8,291 nucleotides of DNA from Candidatus Ventricola intestinavium (GTDB taxonomy: Bacteria > Bacillota > Clostridia > Christensenellales > Aristaeellaceae): NCBI GenBank assembly GCA_018715105.1, contig DVMG01000210.1, forward strand, positions 1-8,291, in the 5' to 3' direction. Under the pieces are notes generated by a model that worked only from the letters and a program-made list of their open reading frames with translations, was not told the DNA's origin and did not search any database. Below are positions 1 through 7,024 of the stretch, in pieces; position 1 is the stretch's first letter; every line of letters starts with the position of its first letter. A program made the translations under genes and the position numbers.

Positions 1-26
1 CTTTTTATGCTGCTTTTCAGCGGTTC

Positions 27-1172
27 TCACCATTCGGCAATCACGCCGTCGCTGTCGCGCCAGACTGGGTTATGCCAGTCATGCCCCCTGGCAGACATTT
101 CACGCACATATTCTTCATTCACGTCCACGCCAAGACCGGGTTTCGTCAGAAGCTCACACATGCCGTCCCGATAGGTGAATACCTCCGGATTCCGGATATA
201 ATTGAGCAGATCATATCCCGCGTTGTAGTGGATGCCCGCGCTCTGCTCCTGGATAAACGCATTGGGGGTGCAGAAATCCACCTGCAGGCAGGCTGCCAGC
301 GCGATCGGGCCAAGCGGACAATGCAGCGCGATCGCCACATCGTAAGCCTCTGCCATGGCGGCGATTTTGCGCGCTTCCAGAATGCCGCCGCAGTGGCTCA
401 CATCCGGCTGCAGAATATCCACTCCGCCACGCGCAAGCATATGTTTGAAGCCCCAGCGCGTGTAATTGCGCTCGCCCGTGGCGATAGGCGTATGACAGGT
501 TCGCGCAAACTCCAAAAACTCATCCTCGTTCTCGCAAAGCACAGGCTCTTCCACAAACATGAGCCGATAGGGTTCCAGCAGGCGGATGAGCTGCTTGGCC
601 ATCGTCTTATGAACGCGGCCATGGAAGTCGACGGCAATGCGCATGGAGGGCGCCGCCTCACGAATCGCCGCCACGCGCTCCACCGCTGCATCCAGCTTAT
701 CGTAGGTGTCAATCCAGCGAAGCTCGTCCGTTCCGTTCATTTTAACGGCACGGTATCCCTGCGCCATGGCTTCCCGGGCCGCTTCACCGGTATCGCGCGG
801 ATGGTCGCCGCCGATCCAGCGATAGACCTCGATTCTGTCTCGCACCTTGCCGCCCAGCAGCTCATACACCGGCACGCCGAGCGCCTTTCCCTTGATATCC
901 CACATCGCCTGCTCGATGCCGGAAATCGCGCTCATTAAGATGGGGCCACCGCGATAGAATCCCGCGCGGTACATCAGCTGAAACGCATCCTCAATATCCG
1001 TCGCGCTGTGGCCGATCAGCTGCGCGCCCAGCTCCCTGACCGCTGCGGCCACGGAATCCGCCTTGCCCTCACAGACCGGCTCACCCCAGCCGGTGAGGCC
1101 GTCGTCGGTGGTCATTTTAAGAAACAGCCAGCGCGGCGCCACCTTGAACAATTCCAGTTTTTCAATTTTCAT
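27..1172 (-). CDS. dgoD: D-galactonate dehydratase (enolase superfamily, DgoD-type)
   Basis: Cytoplasmic Mg2+-dependent enzyme expected to dehydrate D-galactonate to 2-keto-3-deoxy-D-galactonate. The 381 residues match the length of E. coli DgoD (382) and align with it nearly end to end from memory, including the MYRAGFYRGGPILMSA block at about 68-82, the HCPLGPIALAAC block at 284-295 and the C-terminal AEW. Metal ligands are visible as D182 (in DFHGR), E208 (FVEEP) and E234 (GER). Catalytic histidines are H184 and H284, and E309 lies in the QEQS motif. This set separates it from mandelate racemase and muconate cycloisomerase relatives, although some DgoD-like proteins act on other aldonates. 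The ATG is preceded by GGGAGG at 1180-1185 and lies 17 nt after the RraA-like gene, so it is the third intact gene of the operon. Only 26 nt follow the TGA before the window ends, and no terminator is seen there, so the operon may continue leftward. Confidence 0.93.
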   Translation of the reverse strand: MKIEKLELFKVAPRWLFLKMTTDDGLTGWGEPVCEGKADSVAAAVRELGAQLIGHSATDIEDAFQLMYRAGFYRGGPILMSAISGIEQAMWDIKGKALGVPVYELLGGKVRDRIEVYRWIGGDHPRDTGEAAREAMAQGYRAVKMNGTDELRWIDTYDKLDAAVERVAAIREAAPSMRIAVDFHGRVHKTMAKQLIRLLEPYRLMFVEEPVLCENEDEFLEFARTCHTPIATGERNYTRWGFKHMLARGGVDILQPDVSHCGGILEARKIAAMAEAYDVAIALHCPLGPIALAACLQVDFCTPNAFIQEQSAGIHYNAGYDLLNYIRNPEVFTYRDGMCELLTKPGLGVDVNEEYVREMSARGHDWHNPVWRDSDGVIAEW

Positions 1173-1189
1173 CCGGGTTCCTCCCGCCT

Positions 1190-1867
1190 TTACAAAATTC
1201 CATATTGGTTAAATGCATCCGAAGCGCTCATCCCGGCGCGGATGGCTTTGCCCACGGTTTTTTCTCCGGTCGCCTTTTCCCAGGCGCGCCGGATGACCTC
1301 TTCCTCGATGTCCTGCGGGATGATCACAACGCCATCCAGATCTCCAAAGACAATGTCGCCCGGATCCACATGCGTTTCCCCGATCTCAAGGGGAACTCTC
1401 CATGCCGTCACTCTGCCTCGCGGCGCCTGATCCTGGCTGTATCTCCCCCGGCTGAAGCACGGGAAATCCAGCTCCAGAATGCCGCGCGTATCCCGGTGCG
1501 GTCCATTCATCACCGCTCCCGCGGCCCCGAGCGCCTGCATCCTGGTGCACATCAGCTCGCCCACCACGGCGTAATTCGGCGAGGAGCCGGAGCACAGATA
1601 TACTTCGTTTCTTTTCAGCCCGTCCAGCGCTTCAAGCATATGGCCAAAGGTGGGCTCTCCGGCAACAGGCTCTCCCGTAACCGGCAAATCCTCTTCAAGC
1701 ACCGTCATCGCTCTTCCGCAGACCACCATGTCCTCTCGGATAGGCTGGATCTCCATGGGGAGAAACTGGTGATACCGCCCCATCTGATCCAGAATATCCC
1801 CGATCACAGCGGAATAGAGTTCTTTACGCATGATGGCAAAAAGCTCATCGTCATTGTTCCATTTCAT
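1190..1867 (-). CDS. RraA-like / HMG aldolase-family protein
   Basis: A 225-residue protein of the RraA-like fold, often labelled demethylmenaquinone methyltransferase-like or 4-hydroxy-4-methyl-2-oxoglutarate (HMG) aldolase family. Visible family features are the N-terminal A-x-I-G-D-I-L-D segment (20-27), the loop starting GELM at 103-106, the glycine-rich AAGAVMNG strand (115-122), and R125-D126, the pair that binds the oxo-acid carboxylate and the divalent metal in family aldolases. VDPGDIVFGDLDGVVIIP (167-184) is the typical C-terminal core. Asn121 replaces an Asp common in the family, and Gly129 sits where I recall an acidic residue in the HMG aldolase motif, so the exact reaction is uncertain. 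It could be a class II pyruvate aldolase for the 2-keto-3-deoxy acids made by its neighbours, which is inference. It overlaps the dehydratase stop by 17 nt, suggesting translational coupling. GGAG at 1877-1880 stands 9 nt before the ATG. Regulation of RNase E is unlikely in this setting. Confidence 0.85.
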   Translation of the reverse strand: MKWNNDDELFAIMRKELYSAVIGDILDQMGRYHQFLPMEIQPIREDMVVCGRAMTVLEEDLPVTGEPVAGEPTFGHMLEALDGLKRNEVYLCSGSSPNYAVVGELMCTRMQALGAAGAVMNGPHRDTRGILELDFPCFSRGRYSQDQAPRGRVTAWRVPLEIGETHVDPGDIVFGDLDGVVIIPQDIEEEVIRRAWEKATGEKTVGKAIRAGMSASDAFNQYGIL

Positions 1868-3536
1868 CCCTGTACGCTCCTACTACGGCGCCCTCAGCAG
1901 CCGATCTGCTTGCCGCCTGATAAATTTTGAGATATCCGTCCGGGATCTCCTTGTGCGGTTTTGTCCACACGCTTCGGCGGGCCTGCAAAACCGCCTCCGG
2001 CACGGACAGTTCAAGAATCCTGTTGGGAATGTCGATGCGGATTTCATCTCCGTCCTCCACAAGAGCCAGCAGGCTGCCCTCATAGGCTTCGGGCGAAAGA
2101 TGGCCCACGAACAGGCCCCGATTGCTTCCCGAAAAACGGCCGTCCGTAATCAGCGCGCAGGTATCGGAAAGATCCATTCCCTCCAGCGCCTTCATGGGAC
2201 GATACATTTCCGGCATGCCCGGTCCTCCCTTGGGTCCCTCATACCGCAGGACAATGCAGGTTCCCTTCTGAACCCGGCCGTTCCAGATTGCCTCGACCGC
2301 TTCCTGCTCGCTTTGGAAAACCTGCGCCTTCCCGCAAAACGTCAAAAGCTGTTCGGGAATCGCTGCGGGCTTGACAATCGCCCCCAAAGGCGCCAGATTC
2401 CCCTGCAGCACAGCGATGCCGCCCGTCCGGGAAAAAGGCGACTGAACGGTCCGGATCACCTCCCGCATTTCAGACGGCTTTACGCCGTCCAGATTCTCTT
2501 TCAGGGCCTTCCCCGTGCAGGTCATGCAGCCGAGATGCAGCATGGATTTCAGTTCATGCAGCACGGCGGGCACCCCGCCGGCATGATAGAAATCCACCAT
2601 GTCATAGGGCGAAGCGGGATAAATCGAAGCGATCTGCGGAATCCTGCGGCTGAATGCATCAAAATGGGAGAGCGGCAGATCGCCCAGCCCCGCTTCCCGA
2701 TGGATTGCCTGCAGGTGCATGATGGCATTGGTGGAGCCGCCTGTCGCCATGACCAGCGCCATGGCATTTTCAATGCTCTCCCGGGTCAGGATTTGTCTTG
2801 CCCGAATTCCCTTCTCAACCAGTTTCATGACCGCCCGCCCTGTTTCATAGCCGGCCTGCATGCGTTTCGCATCCACGGCGGGAATCGCCGCGCAGCCGGG
2901 CAGGGACATTCCGAGCGCCTCCGCCACCATGCCCATGGTGTTGGCCGTGCCCAGCATGGCGCAGGAACCTACGCAGGGCTCCGCGAGATTCTCGATGCGC
3001 AGAAACTCCTCCGCATCGATCTCTCCGCGCTGCTTCCAGCCGATGGACTCCGTCACGATGTTCCCGTCATAATCCCTGCCGCGATACCGCGCCGGATACA
3101 TGGGGCCGCCGTTCAGGAAAATCGCGGGCAGATCAAGCCTGGCAGCGGCCATCAGCATGCCGGGCACGATTTTGTCGCACGATCCGAGCAGCACCATGCC
3201 GTCAAAGCAATGCGCCCGCACCATGCATTCCACAGAAGCCGTGATCACGTCCCTCGAGGGCAGAATATACCGCATGCCCATGTGCCCTTCCGCAATTCCA
3301 TCGCAGGGCGCAATGGTGGAAAACGTCATGGCCGTGCCGCCCGCCGCCTCGATCCCGCGCGTCACCTGATCGGCAAGCTGGTTGAGGTTGGCATGCCCCG
3401 GCGTGGCATTTGTATAGGAGTTGACCACGGCAATCAGCGGACGGCTCAGCGCCTCATCGGTAAAGCCCATGGATTTGTAGAGCGCACGCTTGAGCGCCCC
3501 TTCATCGCCGCGCAACAATGCATTATAATTCTCCAA
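1851..3536 (-). CDS. IlvD/Edd-family dehydratase (probable sugar-acid dehydratase)
   Basis: A 561-residue iron-sulfur dehydratase of the dihydroxyacid/6-phosphogluconate dehydratase family, which removes water from vicinal-diol acids to give 2-oxo-3-deoxy acids. Both family signatures are present: CDKIVPGMLMAA at 120-131 and LITDGRFSGSN at 462-472. Likely cluster and metal residues are C78 and D79 (PCDG), C120-D121-K122, where K122 is the lysine carbamylated in relatives, and C192 (GSCAM). The first cluster cysteine of classical IlvD is replaced by the TPGH form (45-48) also seen in many bacterial homologues. The family includes both IlvD (branched-chain amino acids) and xylonate/arabinonate/gluconate dehydratases. 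The adjacent dgoD and RraA-like genes favour a sugar acid, which is inference. I start it at TTG 3536 because a double Shine-Dalgarno lies just upstream and the family-like sequence begins there. An in-frame ATG at 3572 (573 aa) is the alternative. Its 3' end overlaps the next gene. Confidence 0.88.
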   Translation of the reverse strand: MENYNALLRGDEGALKRALYKSMGFTDEALSRPLIAVVNSYTNATPGHANLNQLADQVTRGIEAAGGTAMTFSTIAPCDGIAEGHMGMRYILPSRDVITASVECMVRAHCFDGMVLLGSCDKIVPGMLMAAARLDLPAIFLNGGPMYPARYRGRDYDGNIVTESIGWKQRGEIDAEEFLRIENLAEPCVGSCAMLGTANTMGMVAEALGMSLPGCAAIPAVDAKRMQAGYETGRAVMKLVEKGIRARQILTRESIENAMALVMATGGSTNAIMHLQAIHREAGLGDLPLSHFDAFSRRIPQIASIYPASPYDMVDFYHAGGVPAVLHELKSMLHLGCMTCTGKALKENLDGVKPSEMREVIRTVQSPFSRTGGIAVLQGNLAPLGAIVKPAAIPEQLLTFCGKAQVFQSEQEAVEAIWNGRVQKGTCIVLRYEGPKGGPGMPEMYRPMKALEGMDLSDTCALITDGRFSGSNRGLFVGHLSPEAYEGSLLALVEDGDEIRIDIPNRILELSVPEAVLQARRSVWTKPHKEIPDGYLKIYQAASRSAAEGAVVGAYRDEMEQ

Positions 3537-3544
3537 GCAGAATG

Positions 3545-3557
3545 CTCCTTCCTCCTT
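3545..3557 (-). promoter_or_regulatory. Double Shine-Dalgarno deciding the dehydratase TTG start
   Basis: On the minus strand two consecutive sites, AAGGAGG (3557-3551) and AAGGAG (3550-3545), stand upstream of the TTG at 3536. The second GGAG is 8 nt from it, which is near ideal. The next in-frame methionine inside the protein is too deep in the conserved N-terminus to be the start. The upstream ATG at 3572 overlaps the relic's stop in a TGATG arrangement, but only a weak GGAAAAG precedes it. Confidence 0.65.
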
Positions 3558-3571
3558 GCTGTCGCATTTCA

Positions 3572-3691
3572 TCAGTCGGATGACTTTTCCATTTCCGCTT
3601 TTGCCGCGGCTTCGCGCTTCATCAGGCGCGGCGCAATCGCCAGCGAGAGGATCGACAGAATGATCAGGATGATGGACGGCAGATTGCTCAC
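3572..3691 (-). pseudogene. Relic: last membrane helix and tail of a transporter-like protein
   Basis: A 39-codon stretch immediately upstream of the dehydratase reads as one hydrophobic helix (residues about 4-20, containing SIILIILSILSLAIAP) followed by a charged tail (RLMKREAAAKAEMEKSSD) and a stop. This is the usual look of the C-terminus of a secondary transporter or permease. Third codon positions are G or C in 30 of 39 codons, like neighbouring genes, whereas the overlapping dehydratase frame is much poorer in GC3. This frame, not the N-terminal extension of the dehydratase, is therefore the coding one. In-frame TGA at 3713-3715 blocks any longer reading, and no good ribosome site precedes the GTG at 3691 or the TTG at 3694. 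The likeliest reading is the 3' remnant of a sugar-acid transporter gene that once led the operon. The family cannot be fixed from one helix (TctA, MFS or GPH type are all possible). A functional small one-helix membrane protein is the alternative. Confidence 0.5.
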
Positions 3692-3789
3692 CAAATGGAT
3701 CCGATTCCTTGCTCATGCCCGCAATCCCCAGGCACCCGTCGCAGAACCCACCGGTTCAGCGTTGCCGGATTTCAACACGGAGGTATGTT

Positions 3790-4635
3790 ATGAAGCCCAC
3801 TGCTCTTGAAACCCTTTCCGCCCTGCAAAAAAGGGGACGGTCCATGCTGCTTGTTTCCCTGATTCTGTTTCTGATTTCTCTTTTTGCCTTGGTCTCCCAC
3901 TGGCAGATCGCCTATCCGCTTATCGCGTTTTCATGCCTCTTCCATCTGATTTCCAACCGGCTGTGCAAAAGGCGCTGCGCACATGCCTACACGCGGGCGC
4001 TGATGGAGCACGCCGTTGGAGATCGATTTGCGGTGACCACCTATGCCTCTGCAGAGCCGGCGGATGGCCTCTTGGAACAGAAAGGGCTGATCCCCTGCGC
4101 CTGCTGTGTTCCGGGTGCCCGGCAGCATCACGTTCTGCGCGGTTCAACCAGCCATGGCGCCTTTTCAATCGGTGAAGTTGCTTTTCTCAGGAAAAGCGGC
4201 CCGCATGCGGTAAAAACCCTCTCCGGCACGCTGATTGTGATGGACGGCATTCTGCCTGAGAAGGAAAGGTGGATCCTCCAATACCGCGAGCCGCTCGCAG
4301 ATTTCTGTTCCATGGAAGAGTATATCCAGAATGGTTATGTTCAGGAATCCGCCAGCCCCGTATCACCGTAGGATGAATATGCGGTGTGGAAGCATCCGGG
4401 AAGCGGCGCCGAGCATCTGGCGCCCTGTATGTCCATTCTGCAATCGGAGAGAAAGCCGTATCCAGCGGCTCTGGCCGCGCATGATGGATCCCTTTCCCTT
4501 TTGATCGCCGGCTCCTATTATGCGCCCCGTAAGGTGAACAGCGCCCAGCCGCTTGATCCCGACACGCTTCAGGGCTTTCAGCTTCCGGGCTTTCGTATGA
4601 TGGAAAAAATGGTGGATTCCATGGAAAGATTGTGA
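3790..4635 (+). pseudogene. Two-TM membrane protein (weakly DUF3137-like) with in-frame amber stop
   Basis: The only plus-strand gene. ATG 3790 is preceded by GGAGG at 3779-3783. Translation gives 193 residues to a TAG at 4369-4371. The same frame then stays open for 87 more codons to TGA at 4633-4635, 281 codons in all counting the amber. Residues 18-38 and 42-58 form two membrane helices with a short linker, followed by a basic RLCKRRC turn and a soluble, probably cytoplasmic domain (SGTLIVMDG at 145-153, then a strand-rich region). The part after the TAG (DEYAVWKHPGSGAEHL onward) has normal codon use and reads as the natural second half. The layout recalls DUF3137 proteins (two helices, then a domain near 200 aa), but I match it only by overall pattern. 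The break may be a nonsense mutation, a base error or UAG readthrough. A GTG at 4384 exists, with no ribosome site. No promoter is obvious upstream. Function is unknown. Confidence 0.65.
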
Positions 4636-4675
4636 GGATCCATTTCCCGATTTCTTTCTCTTTTTTCAGAGGGTA

Positions 4676-4702
4676 GCAGGCCGATGGACGGCGGCGGCCT
4701 GC
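4676..4702 (+). terminator. GC-rich hairpin after the amber-interrupted gene
   Basis: GCAGGCCG (4676-4683) and CGGCCTGC (4695-4702) form a perfect 8-bp stem with an 11-nt loop, 40 nt past the plus-strand gene's TGA. No clean T-run follows (CGCGCGCTTTGCTTC), so intrinsic termination would be weak. The remainder of 4636-4838 shows no convincing gene or other signal. Confidence 0.35.
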
Positions 4703-4839
4703 CGCGCGCTTTGCTTCTTGATGGATCTGCGCGCAAACGCGATGGAATAAACCCGCAAGATGACGGAGCGTCCCCAACGAAATGCCGGAAATCCTGCGGC
4801 TTTGTGCCCGAGGCCGATGCTCAGCAAGCGGATTTCCAT

Positions 4840-4873
4840 AAAAAAACACCAGCCAAGCGAAAAACTTGGCTGG
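4840..4873 (-). terminator. Intrinsic terminator of the tRNA operon
   Basis: A perfect 9-bp inverted repeat, CCAGCCAAG (4849-4857) and CTTGGCTGG (4865-4873), with a 7-nt loop. On the minus strand it is followed by TG and a seven-T run (4846-4840). It begins 6 nt after the CCA end of tRNA-Met, as expected for a rho-independent terminator ending the two-tRNA transcript. Confidence 0.9.
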
Positions 4874-4879
4874 ATTCTT

Positions 4880-4956
4880 TGGTAGCGGCAATGTGATTCG
4901 AACACATGACACTTCGGGTATGAACCGAATGCTCTGGCCAACTGAGCTATGCCGCC
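4880..4956 (-). tRNA. tRNA-Met (CAT), elongator type
   Basis: A 77-nt cloverleaf with encoded CCA. The acceptor GGCGGCA pairs with TGCCGCT, closing in a G1-U72 wobble. The D arm is GCTC/GAGC, the anticodon stem TTCGG/CCGAA with loop TTCATAC (anticodon CAT), and the T arm ATGTG/CACAT with loop TTCGAAT. It lacks the initiator hallmarks (C1-A72 mismatch and GGG/CCC in the anticodon stem), and the neighbouring tRNA has them, so this is read as elongator Met. A CAT tRNA can also be lysidine-modified tRNA-Ile2. The body looks more like elongator Met, but I cannot exclude Ile2 by eye. Confidence 0.93.
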
Positions 4957-4959
4957 TCA

Positions 4960-5036
<77 letters not shown>

Positions 5037-5071
5037 GTGGAAAGGCAATCGCCATCCTGACGACAGCGATT

Positions 5072-5100
5072 ATTATACCCCATTTCATGGAATCTGTCAA
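5072..5100 (-). promoter_or_regulatory. Consensus promoter of the tRNA operon
   Basis: On the minus strand TTGACA (5100-5095) and TATAAT (5077-5072) are both perfect and separated by exactly 17 nt. An A/T-rich stretch at about 5101-5120 just upstream looks like an UP element. Transcription would begin near 5065, some 29 nt before the tRNA-fMet 5' end. This is the strength expected of a stable-RNA promoter. Confidence 0.92.
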
Positions 5101-5211
5101 TAGATTTTAAAAAGTTTTTCTCTTCCCTGGAAACACATCCGGTGTGAATCCGCCTGGCGGCAATCCAGGCCATCCATCCAGGGCAAAATCCAGCCAGAAC
5201 AAAGCCATGAA

Positions 5212-5249
5212 GCGGCACACCCGTCCTCTTCTTGCGCCGGGTGTGCCGC
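5212..5249 (-). terminator. GC-rich hairpin ending the ABC operon
   Basis: GCGGCACACCCG (5212-5223) and CGGGTGTGCCGC (5238-5249) make a perfect 12-bp stem with a 14-nt loop, 18 nt past the ATPase stop. The minus-strand sequence after it is only moderately T-rich (TTCATGGCTTTGTTC), so it is a likely but imperfect terminator or 3'-end stabiliser. A smaller 6-bp hairpin follows at 5152-5170 (GCCTGG/CCAGGC). Otherwise 5121-5267 has no gene. Confidence 0.6.
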
Positions 5250-5267
5250 CGTCTTTCAAGCCACGCT

Positions 5268-6077
5268 TCAGGACAGGAGCATCCTGTCGCCCACGAGCTG
5301 CTCTCCGGCTGCTTTTTCAAACAGGCCCATCAGATCCTCCCGGGTGAGCTTCTTCTTTTCTTCCCCCGAAACATCCACAACGATTTTTCCCGCGTTCATC
5401 ATAATCAGCCGGTTGCCAATGGCGATGGCATCGCGCATGTTGTGCGTGACCATCATGGCCGTCAGCTTCTGATCTTCCACGATTTTCTGTGTCAGTTCCA
5501 GAACCTTGGCCGCCGTCTTGGGATCCAGCGCAGCGGTATGCTCATCCAGAAGCAGCAGTTTGGGGGTTCGCAGGGTGGCCATCAGAAGCGTCAGCGCCTG
5601 ACGCTGGCCTCCGGAAAGCAGCCCCACCTTGCTGCTCATGCGGTCTTCCAGCCCAAGCCCCAGCATGTGCAGCTGCTCGCGATACATATCCCGCTCCATC
5701 GCACTGATGCCCCAGCGCAGGCCGCGTTTCTGGCCGCGCCGCATGGCGAGGGCCATGTTCTCCTCAATGTTCATCGTAGCGGCCGTTCCCGTCATCGGAT
5801 CCTGAAAAACCCGGCCCAGATAGGCGGCTCGCTTGTATTCCGGCAGGCGGGTGACATCCACGCCGCCGATTTCAATCACGCCCCGGTCCACGGGAAACAC
5901 GCCCGCAACCGCGTTGAGCATCGTAGATTTGCCCGCTCCGTTTCCCCCAATCACGGTGACAAAATCGCCTTCCCTGAGCGTGAGCTCCACATCCACGAGC
6001 GCCTTTTTTTCCGTGATGGTGCCGGGGTTAAATGTTTTGGCAACGTGGCCGATATGCAGCATCGTCGTCTCAGCCAT
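5268..6077 (-). CDS. ABC transporter ATP-binding protein (COG1101-like)
   Basis: A 269-residue single nucleotide-binding subunit that would power the importer encoded upstream, at the inner face of the membrane. All ATPase motifs are intact: Walker A GGNGAGKST (44-52), Q-loop Q92, signature LSGGQ (154-158), Walker B LLLLDEH with D178 and E179, D-loop AALD (182-185) and switch H212. The FNPGTITEKKAL insert near 16-27 and the LSGGQRQALTLLMATL helix are typical of the ATPase partnered with COG2984/COG4120 proteins. I start at the ATG 6077, since a GGGGG run stands 9 nt upstream. The frame runs open to 6161, but that extension lies inside the permease gene. The start overlaps the permease stop by 8 nt, so the two are probably translationally coupled. 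It is the last gene of the operon. The substrate is set by the binding protein, not by this subunit. Confidence 0.93.
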   Translation of the reverse strand: MAETTMLHIGHVAKTFNPGTITEKKALVDVELTLREGDFVTVIGGNGAGKSTMLNAVAGVFPVDRGVIEIGGVDVTRLPEYKRAAYLGRVFQDPMTGTAATMNIEENMALAMRRGQKRGLRWGISAMERDMYREQLHMLGLGLEDRMSSKVGLLSGGQRQALTLLMATLRTPKLLLLDEHTAALDPKTAAKVLELTQKIVEDQKLTAMMVTHNMRDAIAIGNRLIMMNAGKIVVDVSGEEKKKLTREDLMGLFEKAAGEQLVGDRMLLS

Positions 6078-6999
6078 GGCTGGCATCCCCCTTTCCGGCC
6101 TCTTTTTTGCTGAAATAGCGTCCCTTCCAGTACGGAATGGCGAGGAACAGCGCAACCACAAGTGCCTGCAGCATCTTCAGATCATTGGTATCAAGCCCCA
6201 GCCAGAGCACCACCTGGATCACGACATAATAGAGAACCGCGCCGATGGAGACGGCCAGCAGCTTGAGAGCAAAATTGTGAAACAGCTTGGAAAAGAGCAC
6301 TTCGCCGATAATCACGGCCGCCAGGCCGATGACAATGGCGCCGCGGCCCATGCCCACATCCACAAATCCCTGATACTGCGCAAGCAGCCCGCCGGAGAGC
6401 GCCACAAGCCCGTTGGAAAGCATGAGCCCCAACACCTTATTGATCTCGGTGTTGATTCCCTGGGCGCGCGCCATGCTGGGGTTGGCGCCTGTAGCGCGCA
6501 GAGAGCAGCCGCGCTCCGTTCCAAAGAACCAGTACAGCAGCGCAATCACCGCAGCGGTAAACAGAAAAAGAAGAAAAAACGGATTATCCAGCGACAGCGA
6601 CCGCGCATTGCGCGCGGAAACCAGCAGCGGATAATTGTTGACGCTGACAGCAAGGTTGGCCTTCCCTCCCAGGATGCGCAGATTGATGGAATACAGGGAA
6701 AGCTGCGTCAAAATGCCGGCCAGGATGGCCGGTATGCCCATCAGGCTGTGAAAGATGCCCGTGGCCAGTCCGGCAAGCATCCCGGCCAGAAATGCCGCCA
6801 CCAGGGCCACCCACACGTTGCAGCCGCTCACAATGAGCACGGCGGCAACCGCGCCGCCCGTGGCGATGCTGCCGTCCACCGTCAGATCCGCCACATCCAG
6901 AATTCGATAGGTGATGTATACGCCTATCGCCATAATTCCCCAGATCACGCCCTGCGAGACCGCGCTGGGAAGCGCATTGAAAAGCTTTACGATTTCCAC
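6070..6999 (-). CDS. ABC transporter permease (BPD_transp_2, COG4120-like)
   Basis: A 309-residue integral membrane subunit with about eight or nine hydrophobic segments (first at 15-34, last at about 277-290). It forms the channel of the importer. Family marks include DLTVDGS near 38-44 and the coupling segment LRATGANPSMARAQGI at 167-182, which resembles the cytoplasmic loop of branched-chain amino acid/ribose-type permeases (PF02653). The start is GTG at 6999, backed by AGGAGG at 7014-7009 with 9-nt spacing. No upstream ATG fits. The gene lies 164 bp after the binding-protein gene with two hairpins between, and overlaps the ATPase gene by 8 nt. The basic C-terminal tail (YWKGRYFSKKEAGKG) should face the cytoplasm. 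Confidence 0.92.
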   Translation of the reverse strand: MEIVKLFNALPSAVSQGVIWGIMAIGVYITYRILDVADLTVDGSIATGGAVAAVLIVSGCNVWVALVAAFLAGMLAGLATGIFHSLMGIPAILAGILTQLSLYSINLRILGGKANLAVSVNNYPLLVSARNARSLSLDNPFFLLFLFTAAVIALLYWFFGTERGCSLRATGANPSMARAQGINTEINKVLGLMLSNGLVALSGGLLAQYQGFVDVGMGRGAIVIGLAAVIIGEVLFSKLFHNFALKLLAVSIGAVLYYVVIQVVLWLGLDTNDLKMLQALVVALFLAIPYWKGRYFSKKEAGKGDASHG

Positions 7000-7024
7000 C
7001 CGGACGTTCCTCCTCGTTGTATTC

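Noticed and set aside
1..26. Terminator after dgoD
   Set aside because: The sequence can form only a 4-bp GCTG/CAGC stem, and it is followed on the minus strand by A residues rather than T, so it does not look like an intrinsic terminator.
3717..3789. Divergent promoter between the catabolic operon and the plus-strand gene
   Set aside because: The stretch is GC-rich and I find no pair of -35 and -10-like boxes with acceptable spacing on either strand.
1830..3809. A 659-codon plus-strand open frame
   Set aside because: It lies antisense to the dehydratase, which carries intact family signatures. The translation is rich in His, Arg and Pro with no domain pattern, a common shadow in GC-rich DNA.
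4666..4839. A 57-codon minus-strand ORF just past the tRNA terminator
   Set aside because: Its ATG lies in the terminator's T-run with no ribosome site, its product is Arg-rich with no pattern, and it ends inside a hairpin region.
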